From Prochlorococcus sp. AG-388-F11 (lineage in GTDB: Bacteria > Cyanobacteriota > Cyanobacteriia > PCC-6307 > Cyanobiaceae), in assembly GCA_003279845.1 (NCBI GenBank), contig QCGP01000008.1, positions 1 to 62,684 on the forward strand: 62,684 nt of DNA, given 5' to 3'. Positions 34,825-44,412 of this stretch are shown here, piece by piece (position 1 is the first letter of the stretch; every line of letters begins with the position of its first letter). A model generated the notes under the pieces. The model saw only the letters and a program-made list of their open reading frames with translations, was not told where the DNA came from and ran no database searches. Both the position numbers and the translations under genes were made by a program.

Positions 34825-36633
34825 TTAACTAGTCTTCATTTCAGACGGAGTACCTGAAAAAACAATCTCACCTCCTCTTAATTTATAAACATAATCAAAA
34901 TCTTTTATTAAATTTAATTTATGGGTAATCATAATAATTGTTATATCTTTACTTATAAGGCTTAATGAACTCATCAAAGAATCCTCTGCATTTTTATCAA
35001 TGGCGCTTGTAGCCTCGTCAAAAATTATTACTTTAGAATTCTTATAAAAAGCTCTTGCAATTGCAATCTTTTGTCTTTGACCGCCACTCAATTTAACGCC
35101 TTCCTCTCCAAGGATTTCGTCATATCCAAATCTTCTCGATAAAATAAAATCATGTAATTTTGCCTTCTTTGCCGCCTCAATAACCCTTTGTTTATTAATT
35201 AACTCTGATGGAATACCGATAGCAATATTTTCGATAAATGATGAGTCCGCTATATAAATTGATTGGGGAACATGAGCAACAATTGATCGCCATTCATTTA
35301 TTTCAATTTTTGAAAAGTCAATAATTTTTGAATCTATTTTTAGTTCTCCTTTTGAAGGTTTCAATAGGCCTAATAAGATATCTGATAAAGTACTTTTGCC
35401 ACTTCCATTTCTACCTAGTATTGCGATCCTTTTGGCTTTAGGAATTAATAAATTAATATTTTTTAAAGCATAAATATCATTTTTCAAATAAGAGAAATAA
35501 ACACTCTTAAGTTCAATTTTTTCATGAAATTCAAATTTATATTTTTTATTTTTATCTTTAAAATTTATATTCCTATTTTTTAAGAAAAGCAATTCCAAGA
35601 CTGATTCTATTGCAAAAATATTAGCAGAAATACTTGACCATGATGTATAAACTCTATGAATAGAAGGCAGTAATCTTTGAGCACCCAATGCAAAAGTTCC
35701 TAAAATAAGTATATTCTTTTCATCAAAACCATTAGCAAAACTTAGGGATAATGCTACTAATCCGAATAAACTTATTGCTATACCCTCAATTAGATATCTT
35801 GGAATTAAAGGTAAAAAATTGTTTTCTGCAAGTTTAAACTTTATTTTTTTATCTGAAGCAGAAAAGTAATTTAAAAAAGTTTCTTGACTCTGATCAATAA
35901 TAATATCTCTTATTAATCCTAAACCTTCTTGAATTGATTTGATTTGACTTCTTTCTGATAAAGTTATGTATTTACTATTTTTAGAAAGCCTTTTTTTTGT
36001 AAGATTACCAGCAATAATATATAAAATGGTTAATGAAAAACCTAATATCAAACCAACTCTAAAATTAAAAAAAAGTAACGAAAAAGATAAACAAAAAGTA
36101 ATTATTAAATCTGATAATAACTGCATAAAACTATAAATAGCTGTTAGTGTCCGCGTTATATTAATAGTTATGGTATTGAGTAATTTACTACTGTTATTTT
36201 CCGAAAAATAAATATAATTTTGATTAAGAATATTTTTATAACATCGTTTACTTAAATCAATTGCTATAAGTGCTGATATTCTACTAGCAAGCCAAATATT
36301 AAAAATCTTTATTATAGAACTTAAAATTACTGCGATACAAAATAAAAGTGTTACGAAGAGAATTAAATCTAAAGGTTTCGCAATACCTAATAAATTACAA
36401 ATATTGCTAATAAAATTTATTTTAAATAAATTTTGTGGATTAGAAAGAACTGTTAAGAATGGAATTACAGTAGCTAAAGAAAATATTTCTGCAAAACCTG
36501 AGAAAAAAGTAAAAATGAATAGAAATAGAACTTGATACTTTCTCCTTTTATGAAGCAATTTCCATATTTGAAAAAAATTATCTAAGTACTTTAAATTTTT
36601 TCTCTGGCTAATTTTAAAGTTGTACAAAAACAA
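34825..36633 (-). CDS. ABC transporter, PglK/MsbA-like flippase
   Basis: A 602-residue ABC half-transporter. About six membrane segments lie in the first 340 residues. The ATPase domain has Walker A GRNGSGKST (407-415), Q-loop VPQS, signature LSGGQ (515-519), Walker B IIFDEATS (Asp539, Glu540) and the switch His571. All catalytic motifs are intact. This subtype flips lipid-linked oligosaccharides (PglK) or lipid A (MsbA). The start is a TTG at 36633. It is convergent with pseI across 29 bases and follows the unknown transferase gene by 105 bases. It is the second ABC exporter in the island; the first (2.2-3.9 kb) has a weaker signature motif. Confidence 0.92.
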   Translation of the reverse strand: MFLYNFKISQRKNLKYLDNFFQIWKLLHKRRKYQVLFLFIFTFFSGFAEIFSLATVIPFLTVLSNPQNLFKINFISNICNLLGIAKPLDLILFVTLLFCIAVILSSIIKIFNIWLASRISALIAIDLSKRCYKNILNQNYIYFSENNSSKLLNTITINITRTLTAIYSFMQLLSDLIITFCLSFSLLFFNFRVGLILGFSLTILYIIAGNLTKKRLSKNSKYITLSERSQIKSIQEGLGLIRDIIIDQSQETFLNYFSASDKKIKFKLAENNFLPLIPRYLIEGIAISLFGLVALSLSFANGFDEKNILILGTFALGAQRLLPSIHRVYTSWSSISANIFAIESVLELLFLKNRNINFKDKNKKYKFEFHEKIELKSVYFSYLKNDIYALKNINLLIPKAKRIAILGRNGSGKSTLSDILLGLLKPSKGELKIDSKIIDFSKIEINEWRSIVAHVPQSIYIADSSFIENIAIGIPSELINKQRVIEAAKKAKLHDFILSRRFGYDEILGEEGVKLSGGQRQKIAIARAFYKNSKVIIFDEATSAIDKNAEDSLMSSLSLISKDITIIMITHKLNLIKDFDYVYKLRGGEIVFSGTPSEMKTS

Positions 36634-36738
36634 TTAAGAACTCTAAATTTAACACTTTAATAATAGCAAAGCAGGATATTTTGATGAATAATATTTATAT
36701 TTAAATTTAATAATAATGTTCAAAATTTGAAAATAAAT

Positions 36739-38469
36739 TTATAAGATTTTTTTATTAAAAAGATCGGTTTCTCCGATATTAGTCTTAAAAAGATTTTCTC
36801 TAGAATAATTTATTCCTTCAAGTATATTTCTCAATTCTTCAATATTATCTAGTAATAAATTTTTAGAGAAAAAATCCTCATATATACTACATCTGCTGTT
36901 AACAAATAGAGTTCTGCATCCAACAGATAATGATTCATAACCGGCTGTGCCGCCCATAGTACATGAAATTGATAAATCTACTGATTGTGCTATCTCAGAA
37001 GGGGTTACTATATTTCTATCATTATGACTATTAGATACAGATATATTAAATATCTGATTCTCATTATAAAATTTCCTCAATTCATTATTTCGTTCAATTA
37101 AATTAAAAATTGTATTGTGAACAAACTGACTTTTAAAAACTAAAGCTAAATTTTTATTTTGATAAGCAATTTTTAATAAAAACTTTACTTCCTTAATATA
37201 ATCATCATAAAAATAACAACCGTTAGCATGAATTTTACTATTATCACGAAAGTAATTCTCATCAAAAAAAGCAATCGATAATTGAAAATTTTGTTCTAAT
37301 TTTGATTTAAGATTTTCAATTCTTTTTTTTGAAATTAAAGAAGAGTATGGATAATTAAATCTTTTAGAATCAGTTTTTATTAAATTAAAATTCTTACTTT
37401 CATTTTCATACATTTTTATGTGATTTTTTGTAAAACCCAGGATATTTGCATAAGGAGTATGTACTAATGGATTCATATAATATAACAACGAATATTGGAA
37501 GATATATGTAGGTACATTAAATAATTGAGATACGATTAATAAACCTGCAACATCATCGGAATTTCCATTCGCGTAATAATTATTAGCCTTAAATAATCTA
37601 CATACGGACCAAATTTTAAAAACTGTTTTTAAAGTGCTTAATAAATTTAATAAATTAAATACATATTTTTTATGCCAATAATCAGATATTGATGGTAGAA
37701 GCTTCTCAATTAAAAGGCAAAACTCAAAAATTGATCCTTTATTAATATCTTTAATTTTGTAAGCATTATAATATTTATCTTTTATAAGATCTATTACTAA
37801 ATAATTAATGTTACCAGAAACATTTTCTGAAATGATTTGCTGATTTCTTAGGGTAAGTTCATTGACATTATTTGCAAAATTCTCAGATGCAAGAAAAATA
37901 CTATCTACCTTATTTATTAAGATATTTTGTTTTTTATTTTTATTAAGTGGCAATAAAATAAATTTTAAAAATTTTATATTTATTCGAATAATTTCAATAG
38001 AAAAAGCAATCGTAAATTTATTGATTATTCCAAAAGACAGATTGTTTATTTTATTTAAGATATATAGATTCTCAATATTAGATTTTTTCAGTTCTTTTTT
38101 TCGTATTTCAGCATAATGATAAACCAAGAAATTATTTATATTTTCATACCATATATCTCTTAAAGCAATGTCAGTTATGATATTTAAAAATTTAGAATTA
38201 GATAATTTAAAAATAGATAATCTATGTTTCTTCATCAATTTTGTGGCTGACCTTGATGATACTTTGAAGAGTTTTTCTTTTTTATTAAAGTAAAATTTGC
38301 CCATTTTTACTCTACTAAATTGAGAAGTTGTAAATTTAGCAATTAAAAAGATTAAAAACTTTAAAAAAATATTTGAAATTGGTTCTAAATATTCAATCTT
38401 AAATGGCATTTTTGTTAGAGAGAAAAGCAGCCTATTAAAATTGATTGACTTGGTTATGATTAAATTCAT
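36739..38469 (-). CDS. Large uncharacterised protein, possible GT-B surface-carbohydrate transferase
   Basis: About 576 residues from the ATG at 38469; a TTG three codons upstream is also in frame. No named family is certain. The first 130 residues are hydrophobic/basic. The C-terminal third has the look of a GT-B donor domain: ISCTMGGTAGYESLSVGCRTLFVNS (about 520-545) resembles the S-x-x-G-T-x-x-x-E-A-x-x-x-G segment of capsule- and CDP-glycerol-type transferases. YPYSSLISKKRI and GCYFYDDYI precede it. It is likely a cytoplasmic transferase acting on the lipid-linked chain. It lies 105 bases before the flippase gene and 39 bases after the GNAT gene. Confidence 0.65.
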   Translation of the reverse strand: MNLIITKSINFNRLLFSLTKMPFKIEYLEPISNIFLKFLIFLIAKFTTSQFSRVKMGKFYFNKKEKLFKVSSRSATKLMKKHRLSIFKLSNSKFLNIITDIALRDIWYENINNFLVYHYAEIRKKELKKSNIENLYILNKINNLSFGIINKFTIAFSIEIIRINIKFLKFILLPLNKNKKQNILINKVDSIFLASENFANNVNELTLRNQQIISENVSGNINYLVIDLIKDKYYNAYKIKDINKGSIFEFCLLIEKLLPSISDYWHKKYVFNLLNLLSTLKTVFKIWSVCRLFKANNYYANGNSDDVAGLLIVSQLFNVPTYIFQYSLLYYMNPLVHTPYANILGFTKNHIKMYENESKNFNLIKTDSKRFNYPYSSLISKKRIENLKSKLEQNFQLSIAFFDENYFRDNSKIHANGCYFYDDYIKEVKFLLKIAYQNKNLALVFKSQFVHNTIFNLIERNNELRKFYNENQIFNISVSNSHNDRNIVTPSEIAQSVDLSISCTMGGTAGYESLSVGCRTLFVNSRCSIYEDFFSKNLLLDNIEELRNILEGINYSRENLFKTNIGETDLFNKKIL

Positions 38470-38508
38470 TTTGATCAAAATAACATTTTAATTTTATTAA
38501 GAAATAAA

Positions 38509-39063
38509 TTAATTATTATTTGGTATATATCCAACTAATATTAAGTCAATCCTTTTATTCTCAAAAATTAAATCACTTTTTCTTATGCCTTCAACCTTAA
38601 AACCACATTTTTTTAAAACTTTATTTGAAGCAAAATTTGTTTGATAGTACCCAGCATTTATTTTTCTCAAAGATAATTCTTCAACTCCAAAGTCTATTAT
38701 TTTTTTAATGCATTTTTTTGCAATACCTTTCCCCCAAAAAATTTTTTCTCCAATAAAGAATGAAATTTCTGCCGATTTATGTTCCCATTTTATTGGACCT
38801 AATTTTATGTTCCCAATGTGTTGATTATTAAAATATATCCCAAATAAGAATTCCTTTTCAGAAATGTATTTTTCTTGAACAAAATTTAAAACACTCTTGA
38901 AATCATGTTTATAGTATTTTTGTTCTGTAAACTTCGTTACTTCGTAATCATTTAACCAAGAAACATATTTTTCTGATACATCACTTTTTTTAAGAATTTT
39001 TAAAAAATAATTTTCATCTATATTAATTTTAAAATCATTATAAAAATTCTTTTTTTTATGCAA
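38509..39063 (-). CDS. GNAT acetyltransferase (RimJ/PseH-like)
   Basis: A 184-residue GNAT protein of the RimJ/RimL subtype. FFIGEKIFWGKGIAKKCIKKI contains the acetyl-CoA-binding G-x-G-x-A loop (about residues 128-148). The fold ends with CGFKVEGIRKSDLIFENKRID. The layout is close to PseH, which N-acetylates UDP-4-amino-4,6-dideoxy-AltNAc in pseudaminate synthesis. Such a role fits the PseC and PseI homologues in the window but is not proven by sequence. The start is a TTG at 39063 with no nearby ATG. It is followed by the large transferase gene on the same strand. Confidence 0.82.
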   Translation of the reverse strand: MHKKKNFYNDFKINIDENYFLKILKKSDVSEKYVSWLNDYEVTKFTEQKYYKHDFKSVLNFVQEKYISEKEFLFGIYFNNQHIGNIKLGPIKWEHKSAEISFFIGEKIFWGKGIAKKCIKKIIDFGVEELSLRKINAGYYQTNFASNKVLKKCGFKVEGIRKSDLIFENKRIDLILVGYIPNNN

Positions 39064-39159
39064 AATATCAAAACAAAGACTTAGTAATAAGTTTATATTA
39101 TATGTTGCTCTTATTCAAAAAATTTCAATAATAATTTTTTATAATATTATTTAAATAAA

Positions 39160-39918
39160 TTATAAATACATCGTACTATATCCATCATCGCAATATGGAG
39201 AAATCAAATCTTTTAATTGTTGATTTTTATCTATAAATTTCACGATATCATATATTGAATAATCTGATTTAATTTCACCATTTAAGACTTTATTAAATAC
39301 AGCTCTGCAAACTATTAGATCTTCTGGATAGTCAACAGTTAATCTTAAGTCCTTTCTTATTAGTTCTTTTGGGCAATTTAATTTTAATACTTTAAATATA
39401 TTAGGATTTTCTCTAATAAATAAGCTACATAATTCTGATCTATGTTTTACTTTTCCTTTTTTCCAAGAAATATTTAAAGCTTCCTTAGTTATAATTTCAA
39501 ATCCGCAACCATCAATAATATTATCTTGAAATGTTGCATCATAATTAAAATTTATGTGTTTCTCCCAAGCCTTAGTAATCGGTTCAAAATATAAGAATGG
39601 TGATTCCGAAGTAATTCTGAAAAGATCGGTGGCACCAATAAAATTTAAACCATCTATTAGTCTTTTCAAAACATCAATTTCATCTCCAATAATATATTTA
39701 AGTTTATTTTTTCTTGCGTATTCGATAAAAGATTTGTTTGAATCCCCAGAAGCTATTGCTAAAACTATCTCATCAATAACACCTAAATTTCTTATATTTA
39801 AAATTATTTGATCTAAAATATTCCATTTTTTACTTATACTAAGATTCTGCAATGGTTTACCAAAAAGCCTGCTTCCATTATTTCTACAGGCAATTATAGC
39901 GGCTAAATTTCTTGTCAT
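39160..39918 (-). CDS. SpsF/NeuA-like cytidylyltransferase
   Basis: A 252-residue nucleotidyltransferase. The start IIACRNNGSRLFGKPLQNL (8-26) is the R-x-x-S-x-R-L-x-x-K-x-x signature of CMP-sugar synthetases in the SpsF (CMP-KDO synthetase homologue) group. RITSESPFL supplies the usual RxTxDxP-like metal/substrate loop with Glu-Ser in place of Gly-Asp, and RLTVDYPEDL near 210 the C-terminal VD-x-x-ED element. It should activate the nonulosonic acid made by the synthase encoded 6 bp upstream. As the only intact cytidylyltransferase beside a synthase here, it might also serve the PseI product. Same operon as the NeuB-like gene. Confidence 0.82.
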   Translation of the reverse strand: MTRNLAAIIACRNNGSRLFGKPLQNLSISKKWNILDQIILNIRNLGVIDEIVLAIASGDSNKSFIEYARKNKLKYIIGDEIDVLKRLIDGLNFIGATDLFRITSESPFLYFEPITKAWEKHINFNYDATFQDNIIDGCGFEIITKEALNISWKKGKVKHRSELCSLFIRENPNIFKVLKLNCPKELIRKDLRLTVDYPEDLIVCRAVFNKVLNGEIKSDYSIYDIVKFIDKNQQLKDLISPYCDDGYSTMYL

Positions 39919-39924
39919 AATTTT

Positions 39925-40947
39925 TTAAAAATCTGAAAAACTTAAATATTGATTATTAGATATGTCTCTTAATAATTTTTTTCCAATTACATAATCTTTA
40001 TCTGTTATTGGTCTTGAGGAGGAAGACCTCTTCATGCAAATGTCCTCTTCTTTAATAATTTGACCCGCTTTAAGATTATCAGCTGCAACTACATGCCTTA
40101 TACATGAATTTCTATATTTTATTTCTTTTTGGGGTAGACAAAAATTTGTCTCTGTGAATTCTTTTAATCCATTATAGATATCAAGCTTTCTTATATTGTT
40201 TACAAATATTTTAAATTCATCTGGAGATAAAGCTGATTCACTATCCTCTAAGTTTAAGCATTTAGATAAAGTGATATGTTTCTCTAAGATAGTAACTCCC
40301 TTTCCAATTGCCATAATTGCTAAATGATTAGAGTCTAAAGATAAAGGATCTGCATGATCTGCGAATCCAAGTTTAAAATCTTTCAGATTTATACTTTCAG
40401 CTAATTTTCTATAGGTCTCAATTCTATTGAGACAATTTTCGTTTACGGGAGTTGGGTATCCTTGGAATCCATGTAAAAGTGTTAAAGACTTTTTGTCCTT
40501 AAATATTCTAAGAGTTTCAATTATTTCTTTCGGCATTGAACCTCCACAGCCTGCTAATACATGATTAATTTTGCTTGATTTTGATACTGCATCTAATAAA
40601 ACTTTATTTCTAAAATCAGTTGGGTGAATTTTTACAGTTTTAATACCTAATGATTCAGCGATATTTAAGGATTGAATTCCAAAAATATCAAATATTATTT
40701 CTATATCTAATTCATTTGCAAGATTACATACAGATCTCCAACCTTTTTCACCAAGTTCAAGCTTTAAAAATAGATCATGATATTCATAATCAGAAGTTGA
40801 CAACTCATTTGCAAAGACCAATTGAAACTTTACAGCATCTGCACCACTAGCCTTGGATACTCGTACTAACATTTTTGCTAAATCTATTGATTCTTCAATA
40901 GTTTGTCGATAATAGCCTTGTGCACATTCTGCGATTATGATTGTCAT
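39925..40947 (-). CDS. NeuB-family nonulosonic acid synthase, atypical N-terminus
   Basis: A 340-residue NeuB family protein. GADAVKFQ, HGFQGYPTP, LGFADHADP and LEKHITLSK are present. The last two carry the histidines that bind Mn2+ in NeuB. The C-terminal SAF domain covers about 280-340 (AGQIIKEEDICMKRSS). The N-terminal motif is odd: IAECAQGYYRQTIEES (4-19) replaces the family's A-E-x-x-x-N-H-x-G, so the NH pair is missing. This points to a divergent synthase with a different acceptor sugar. It is cotranscribed with the SpsF-like cytidylyltransferase 6 bp downstream. PEP-dependent condensation is expected; the product is unknown. Confidence 0.82.
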   Translation of the reverse strand: MTIIIAECAQGYYRQTIEESIDLAKMLVRVSKASGADAVKFQLVFANELSTSDYEYHDLFLKLELGEKGWRSVCNLANELDIEIIFDIFGIQSLNIAESLGIKTVKIHPTDFRNKVLLDAVSKSSKINHVLAGCGGSMPKEIIETLRIFKDKKSLTLLHGFQGYPTPVNENCLNRIETYRKLAESINLKDFKLGFADHADPLSLDSNHLAIMAIGKGVTILEKHITLSKCLNLEDSESALSPDEFKIFVNNIRKLDIYNGLKEFTETNFCLPQKEIKYRNSCIRHVVAADNLKAGQIIKEEDICMKRSSSSRPITDKDYVIGKKLLRDISNNQYLSFSDF

Positions 40948-41051
40948 TTTATGATTTTTTATTTATTAAAATCTTAACGATTATAAGATAAACAAATTGT
41001 ATTTAAAAAGTTTTTTGTGGAATTCTTTTTTATACTCTCAGAAAATATGAA

Positions 41052-42245
41052 TCATTTTTTTAATTTAATAAGTATCTGATTAGCGGCATTTTTTACACCA
41101 AAAAGATCTTTTGCTACTTTTTTATATCTTTCTTTTGAGTTTGTTTCAAAATTGATCTTTTCTGCAAGATTAATAATTTGTTCTTGAAGTAATTTAATAT
41201 CAAATATAGAGGTGGCAAAGCCTAGATCATTATTATTAATAATAGAAATTAAGTCGTTACTAGGGTTGACTAACGCAAAAGTTGGTAATCCCGCATGAAG
41301 ATATGATAAAAACTTTCCTGGAATGTTATGAGTCTTATGTCTTTTATCTAACATCACAATGCCGCAACTACATTGAGCATAAAGATTCATAATTGATGAG
41401 TTATCAATTTCTTCATGAAAAAGAACATTATTAATTCCATTCTTTTTGGCCATATTATTCATACTTTCAAATTTATATCCCCTGCCAATAAACAAAAAGC
41501 CTATTTCTTTATTATTTTGAATCTCTTTGGCTAAATCAAGCAGTATTTCAAATCCTTGAGCAAAACCAATGTTTCCTGCATGAACAAATACTTTTTTATT
41601 TTTTAAGATAGTTTTAGATAAATTAATATCGTTTCTCTTACTATCAAAATTAGGACTATACCAATTATTAAGAATTTCTATTTTGTTTTTCTTAAAAAAA
41701 ATTCTATTGGGAATAAATTTTGTATTTCCTTTACTTTGGACTCCAATAATATCAGATACATAACATTGCAAAAGAAAAAATAAATTAAAAATTTGATATA
41801 TAAGTTCGTTTTTAATTATTTTGAGATCTTTAGCCCACTTTGGGAAAATATCTCTAAGTATAAGATAACACTTACACTTGTTTATTATTTTTAAATAAAT
41901 TATCAGTGGTGTAAAAAATATTGAAGGTGACCAACATATTATCCCATCATTTTCTTGAAATTTTATTGAATTTCTCATAATGGTAAATATTATTCTGTAT
42001 GGCATAATAAATTCATTTACAGCTCTCTTAAAGAGACTTATATCAGTCATCTTCCCATTCTTAAAACGCATTATTTTTATATTTTTTTTCTCTTCAATTA
42101 CAAAATCTTTTTTAGCTAAGCTATCAGGAGTAATAACTTCAATAGTATTACCTTGAGAAGCAAGCTCTTCTACTAAGTGATTAATCTGTATTGCTGCTGA
42201 AGAGTTAAGGGGGGGATAAAAGACACAAATTATAGCTAATTTCAT
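41052..42245 (-). CDS. Glycosyltransferase family 4 (WbuB-like)
   Basis: A 397-residue GT4 enzyme. It starts LAIICVFYPPLNSSAAIQINHLVEELA, the layout of WbuB-type transferases that add L-FucNAc. The donor site shows VFVHAGNIGFAQGFEILL, FLFIGRGYKFE, and IPGKFLSYLHAGLPTFAL in place of the standard E-x7-E. The acceptor-side P-P-x-x-x-x-A-A motif is typical. It directly follows the genes for FnlA and FnlC homologues (6-bp gap), so UDP-L-FucNAc or UDP-L-QuiNAc is a natural donor. The donor is inferred from gene order, not from a motif. Confidence 0.85.
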   Translation of the reverse strand: MKLAIICVFYPPLNSSAAIQINHLVEELASQGNTIEVITPDSLAKKDFVIEEKKNIKIMRFKNGKMTDISLFKRAVNEFIMPYRIIFTIMRNSIKFQENDGIICWSPSIFFTPLIIYLKIINKCKCYLILRDIFPKWAKDLKIIKNELIYQIFNLFFLLQCYVSDIIGVQSKGNTKFIPNRIFFKKNKIEILNNWYSPNFDSKRNDINLSKTILKNKKVFVHAGNIGFAQGFEILLDLAKEIQNNKEIGFLFIGRGYKFESMNNMAKKNGINNVLFHEEIDNSSIMNLYAQCSCGIVMLDKRHKTHNIPGKFLSYLHAGLPTFALVNPSNDLISIINNNDLGFATSIFDIKLLQEQIINLAEKINFETNSKERYKKVAKDLFGVKNAANQILIKLKK

Positions 42246-42251
42246 AAATTT

Positions 42252-43388
42252 TCAGTATTTTTTCCAGACCACTCTATTCACATAATCAGTATAGCTTTGT
42301 ATTATCCTTACAATTTTCTTTGAAACATTTTCGACATCATATTCTCTTACAATTTTTAAATCTCTTTCTAGCCCCCTTTTTTGATGTTTTAATATATTAA
42401 GTGCATTTAAAATAGGGTTTTTTTTCAGGCCAACCATCATTACAGATGATTCTTCAAAGCCCTCCGGCCTTTCGTTTGCTTCTCTTAAATTCAATGCAGG
42501 AAAATTTAAGATTGATGATTCTTCTGTAATAGATCCACTATCTGAGAGTACACAATATGAATTTTCCTGAAGTTTTATATAATCCAAAAAGCCAAATGGC
42601 TTCATAAAAGATATCCCTTTTTTAATTGACATATTAAGTCTCATTTTCTCTAACATTTTTTTAGTTCTTGGATGAGTTGAGACTATCACAGGCATTTTAT
42701 AAGTATCTAAAATTATATTTAATGTATTTACTATCTCCACCAAATTTTCATATTGATCGACATTTTCTTCTCTATGAATACTTACTAAAAAGTACTCATA
42801 AGACTTAATATTTAGATCTTTTAAAATATTTGAAGAGGAAATTTTAGACTTATAAAAAGTAAGAACCTCCTTCATTGGGCTTCCTATCTTTATAATTTTA
42901 TCTGGTTTTAACCCTTCATTTATGAGGATATTTCTTGCGATATCGCTATATGGAAGATTAATGTCTGCTGTATGATCAATAATTTTTCTAATTATTTCTT
43001 CAGGGACTCTTTCATCAAAGCATCTATTACCTGCTTCCATATGAAAAATTGGTACTTTCCTTCTTTTAGCAGTTATTGCAGACATACAACTATTTGTATC
43101 TCCTAAAATTAGAACGGCTTCAGGTTTTAAATCTAAAATTATTTCATCCATTTTTGAAATAACATTTCCTATTGTTTCAGCTGAAGATCCTCCTCCCGCT
43201 TTCAGAAAAATATCTGGCTTTCTTAAATTAAGTTCCTTAAAGAATATTTCATTAAGTTCATAATCATAATTTTGTCCTGTATGTATTAATTTATGGTCAA
43301 AGAATTTATCCATCTCAGGAATTACTCTTGAAAGTCTTATTATTTCTGGTCTAGTACCAACAATAGTTATAACTTTTAACTTATCCAT
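42252..43388 (-). CDS. fnlC: UDP-HexNAc 2-epimerase (FnlC/CapG type)
   Basis: A 378-residue enzyme of the non-hydrolysing UDP-N-acetylglucosamine 2-epimerase fold. VGTRPEIIRLSRV (10-22), HTGQNYDYELNEIFF (36-50), LGDTNSCMSAI and FHMEAGNRCFDERVPEE are almost textbook for the FnlC/CapG branch, which turns UDP-L-PneNAc into UDP-L-FucNAc. LRKPDIFL and AETIGNV fit as well. It overlaps the FnlA/CapE gene upstream by 8 nt. In known loci a reductase gene (capF/fnlB) lies between the two; it is missing here. Confidence 0.9.
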   Translation of the reverse strand: MDKLKVITIVGTRPEIIRLSRVIPEMDKFFDHKLIHTGQNYDYELNEIFFKELNLRKPDIFLKAGGGSSAETIGNVISKMDEIILDLKPEAVLILGDTNSCMSAITAKRRKVPIFHMEAGNRCFDERVPEEIIRKIIDHTADINLPYSDIARNILINEGLKPDKIIKIGSPMKEVLTFYKSKISSSNILKDLNIKSYEYFLVSIHREENVDQYENLVEIVNTLNIILDTYKMPVIVSTHPRTKKMLEKMRLNMSIKKGISFMKPFGFLDYIKLQENSYCVLSDSGSITEESSILNFPALNLREANERPEGFEESSVMMVGLKKNPILNALNILKHQKRGLERDLKIVREYDVENVSKKIVRIIQSYTDYVNRVVWKKY

Positions 43389-44412
43389 TCAGAGTTTCCT
43401 TTATACATTCAACATTATTTAATAGTTTAATTATTTCGTTTATGTTTAATTGTTGAGTATTGTGTGATGTATAGTCTTCATATTTTGCTATTTCCATATT
43501 CCCTTCATTAAAATATTTCTCATAATTCAGATCTCTATTATCAGGAGGAATTCTGAAGAATTTACCTTCTTCATGCGATCTAGCCATTTCTTCCTTTGAA
43601 ATTAATGATTCGTAAAGTTTTTCTCCATGTCTTGTACCCATAATTTTATCAGGTTTTTTATGGGAATATATTTGCTTTAATGCAATTACTAAATCAATTA
43701 AACTACATGCGGGCGCTTTCTGAACAAAAATATCCCCTTGAGAAGCCTCTTTGAAAGCATGAATTACTAAATCTACAGCATCATCAAGAGTCATCATAAA
43801 CCTCGTCATTCTAGGATTTGTAATAGTTATAGATTTATTATTTTTTATTTGATTTACAAATAAAGGTATAACAGATCCTCTTGAACCCATAACATTCCCA
43901 TATCTTGTAGCACAAAATATGGTTTTACATTCTTTGAATAGTAAAGATTTTGATAGCATTATTTTTTCCATCATGGCTTTTGTTAATCCCATACTATTAA
44001 TAGGATAAACAGCCTTATCAGTGCTTAGTAAAACAACCTTTTTTATCTCATGTGCTATCGATGCTTTAAGAAGATTTTCAGTTCCTAATACATTTGTTTT
44101 TACAGCCTCAATTGGATGAAACTCACATGATGGAACTTGTTTTAGTGCAGCGGCATGGAAAATATAATCTATTTCATAACAAGATTCATAAACACTATCA
44201 TAGTTTCTAATATCACCAATATAAAAACTTAAATTCTTATTAGAAAACTCTTGCCTCATTTCATCTTGTTTTTTCTCATCTCGACTAAAAATTCTTATTT
44301 GAATATCACCTTGATTTAAAAAATGTCTACAAATAGTTTTACCGAATGAACCAGTGCCTCCTGTAATTAGAACTTTTTTTCCTTTGAATAAATTAAAGTC
44401 ATTTTTATTCAT
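43381..44412 (-). CDS. fnlA: UDP-GlcNAc 4,6-dehydratase/5-epimerase (FnlA/CapE type)
   Basis: A 343-residue extended SDR. GGTGSFGKT (18-26), FSRDEKKQDEM (42-52), HAAALKQVPSCEFHP (86-100) and STDKAVYPINSMGLTKAMMEK (130-150) are diagnostic. At the position where PseB has a catalytic Tyr (YxxxK), this protein has Met141 followed by Lys145, as in FnlA/CapE. That separates it from PseB. It converts UDP-GlcNAc to a 4-keto-6-deoxy sugar with C5 inversion on the way to FucNAc/QuiNAc. It is the first gene of the minus operon and has a long upstream gap, so the promoter is probably between 44413 and about 44600. Confidence 0.9.
   Translation of the reverse strand: MNKNDFNLFKGKKVLITGGTGSFGKTICRHFLNQGDIQIRIFSRDEKKQDEMRQEFSNKNLSFYIGDIRNYDSVYESCYEIDYIFHAAALKQVPSCEFHPIEAVKTNVLGTENLLKASIAHEIKKVVLLSTDKAVYPINSMGLTKAMMEKIMLSKSLLFKECKTIFCATRYGNVMGSRGSVIPLFVNQIKNNKSITITNPRMTRFMMTLDDAVDLVIHAFKEASQGDIFVQKAPACSLIDLVIALKQIYSHKKPDKIMGTRHGEKLYESLISKEEMARSHEEGKFFRIPPDNRDLNYEKYFNEGNMEIAKYEDYTSHNTQQLNINEIIKLLNNVECIKETLNG

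Noticed and set aside
43381..44412. Calling the dehydratase PseB
   Set aside because: The active-site position has Met141-x3-Lys145 and the STDKAVYPIN/SCEFHP blocks of FnlA/CapE, not the Tyr-x3-Lys of PseB.
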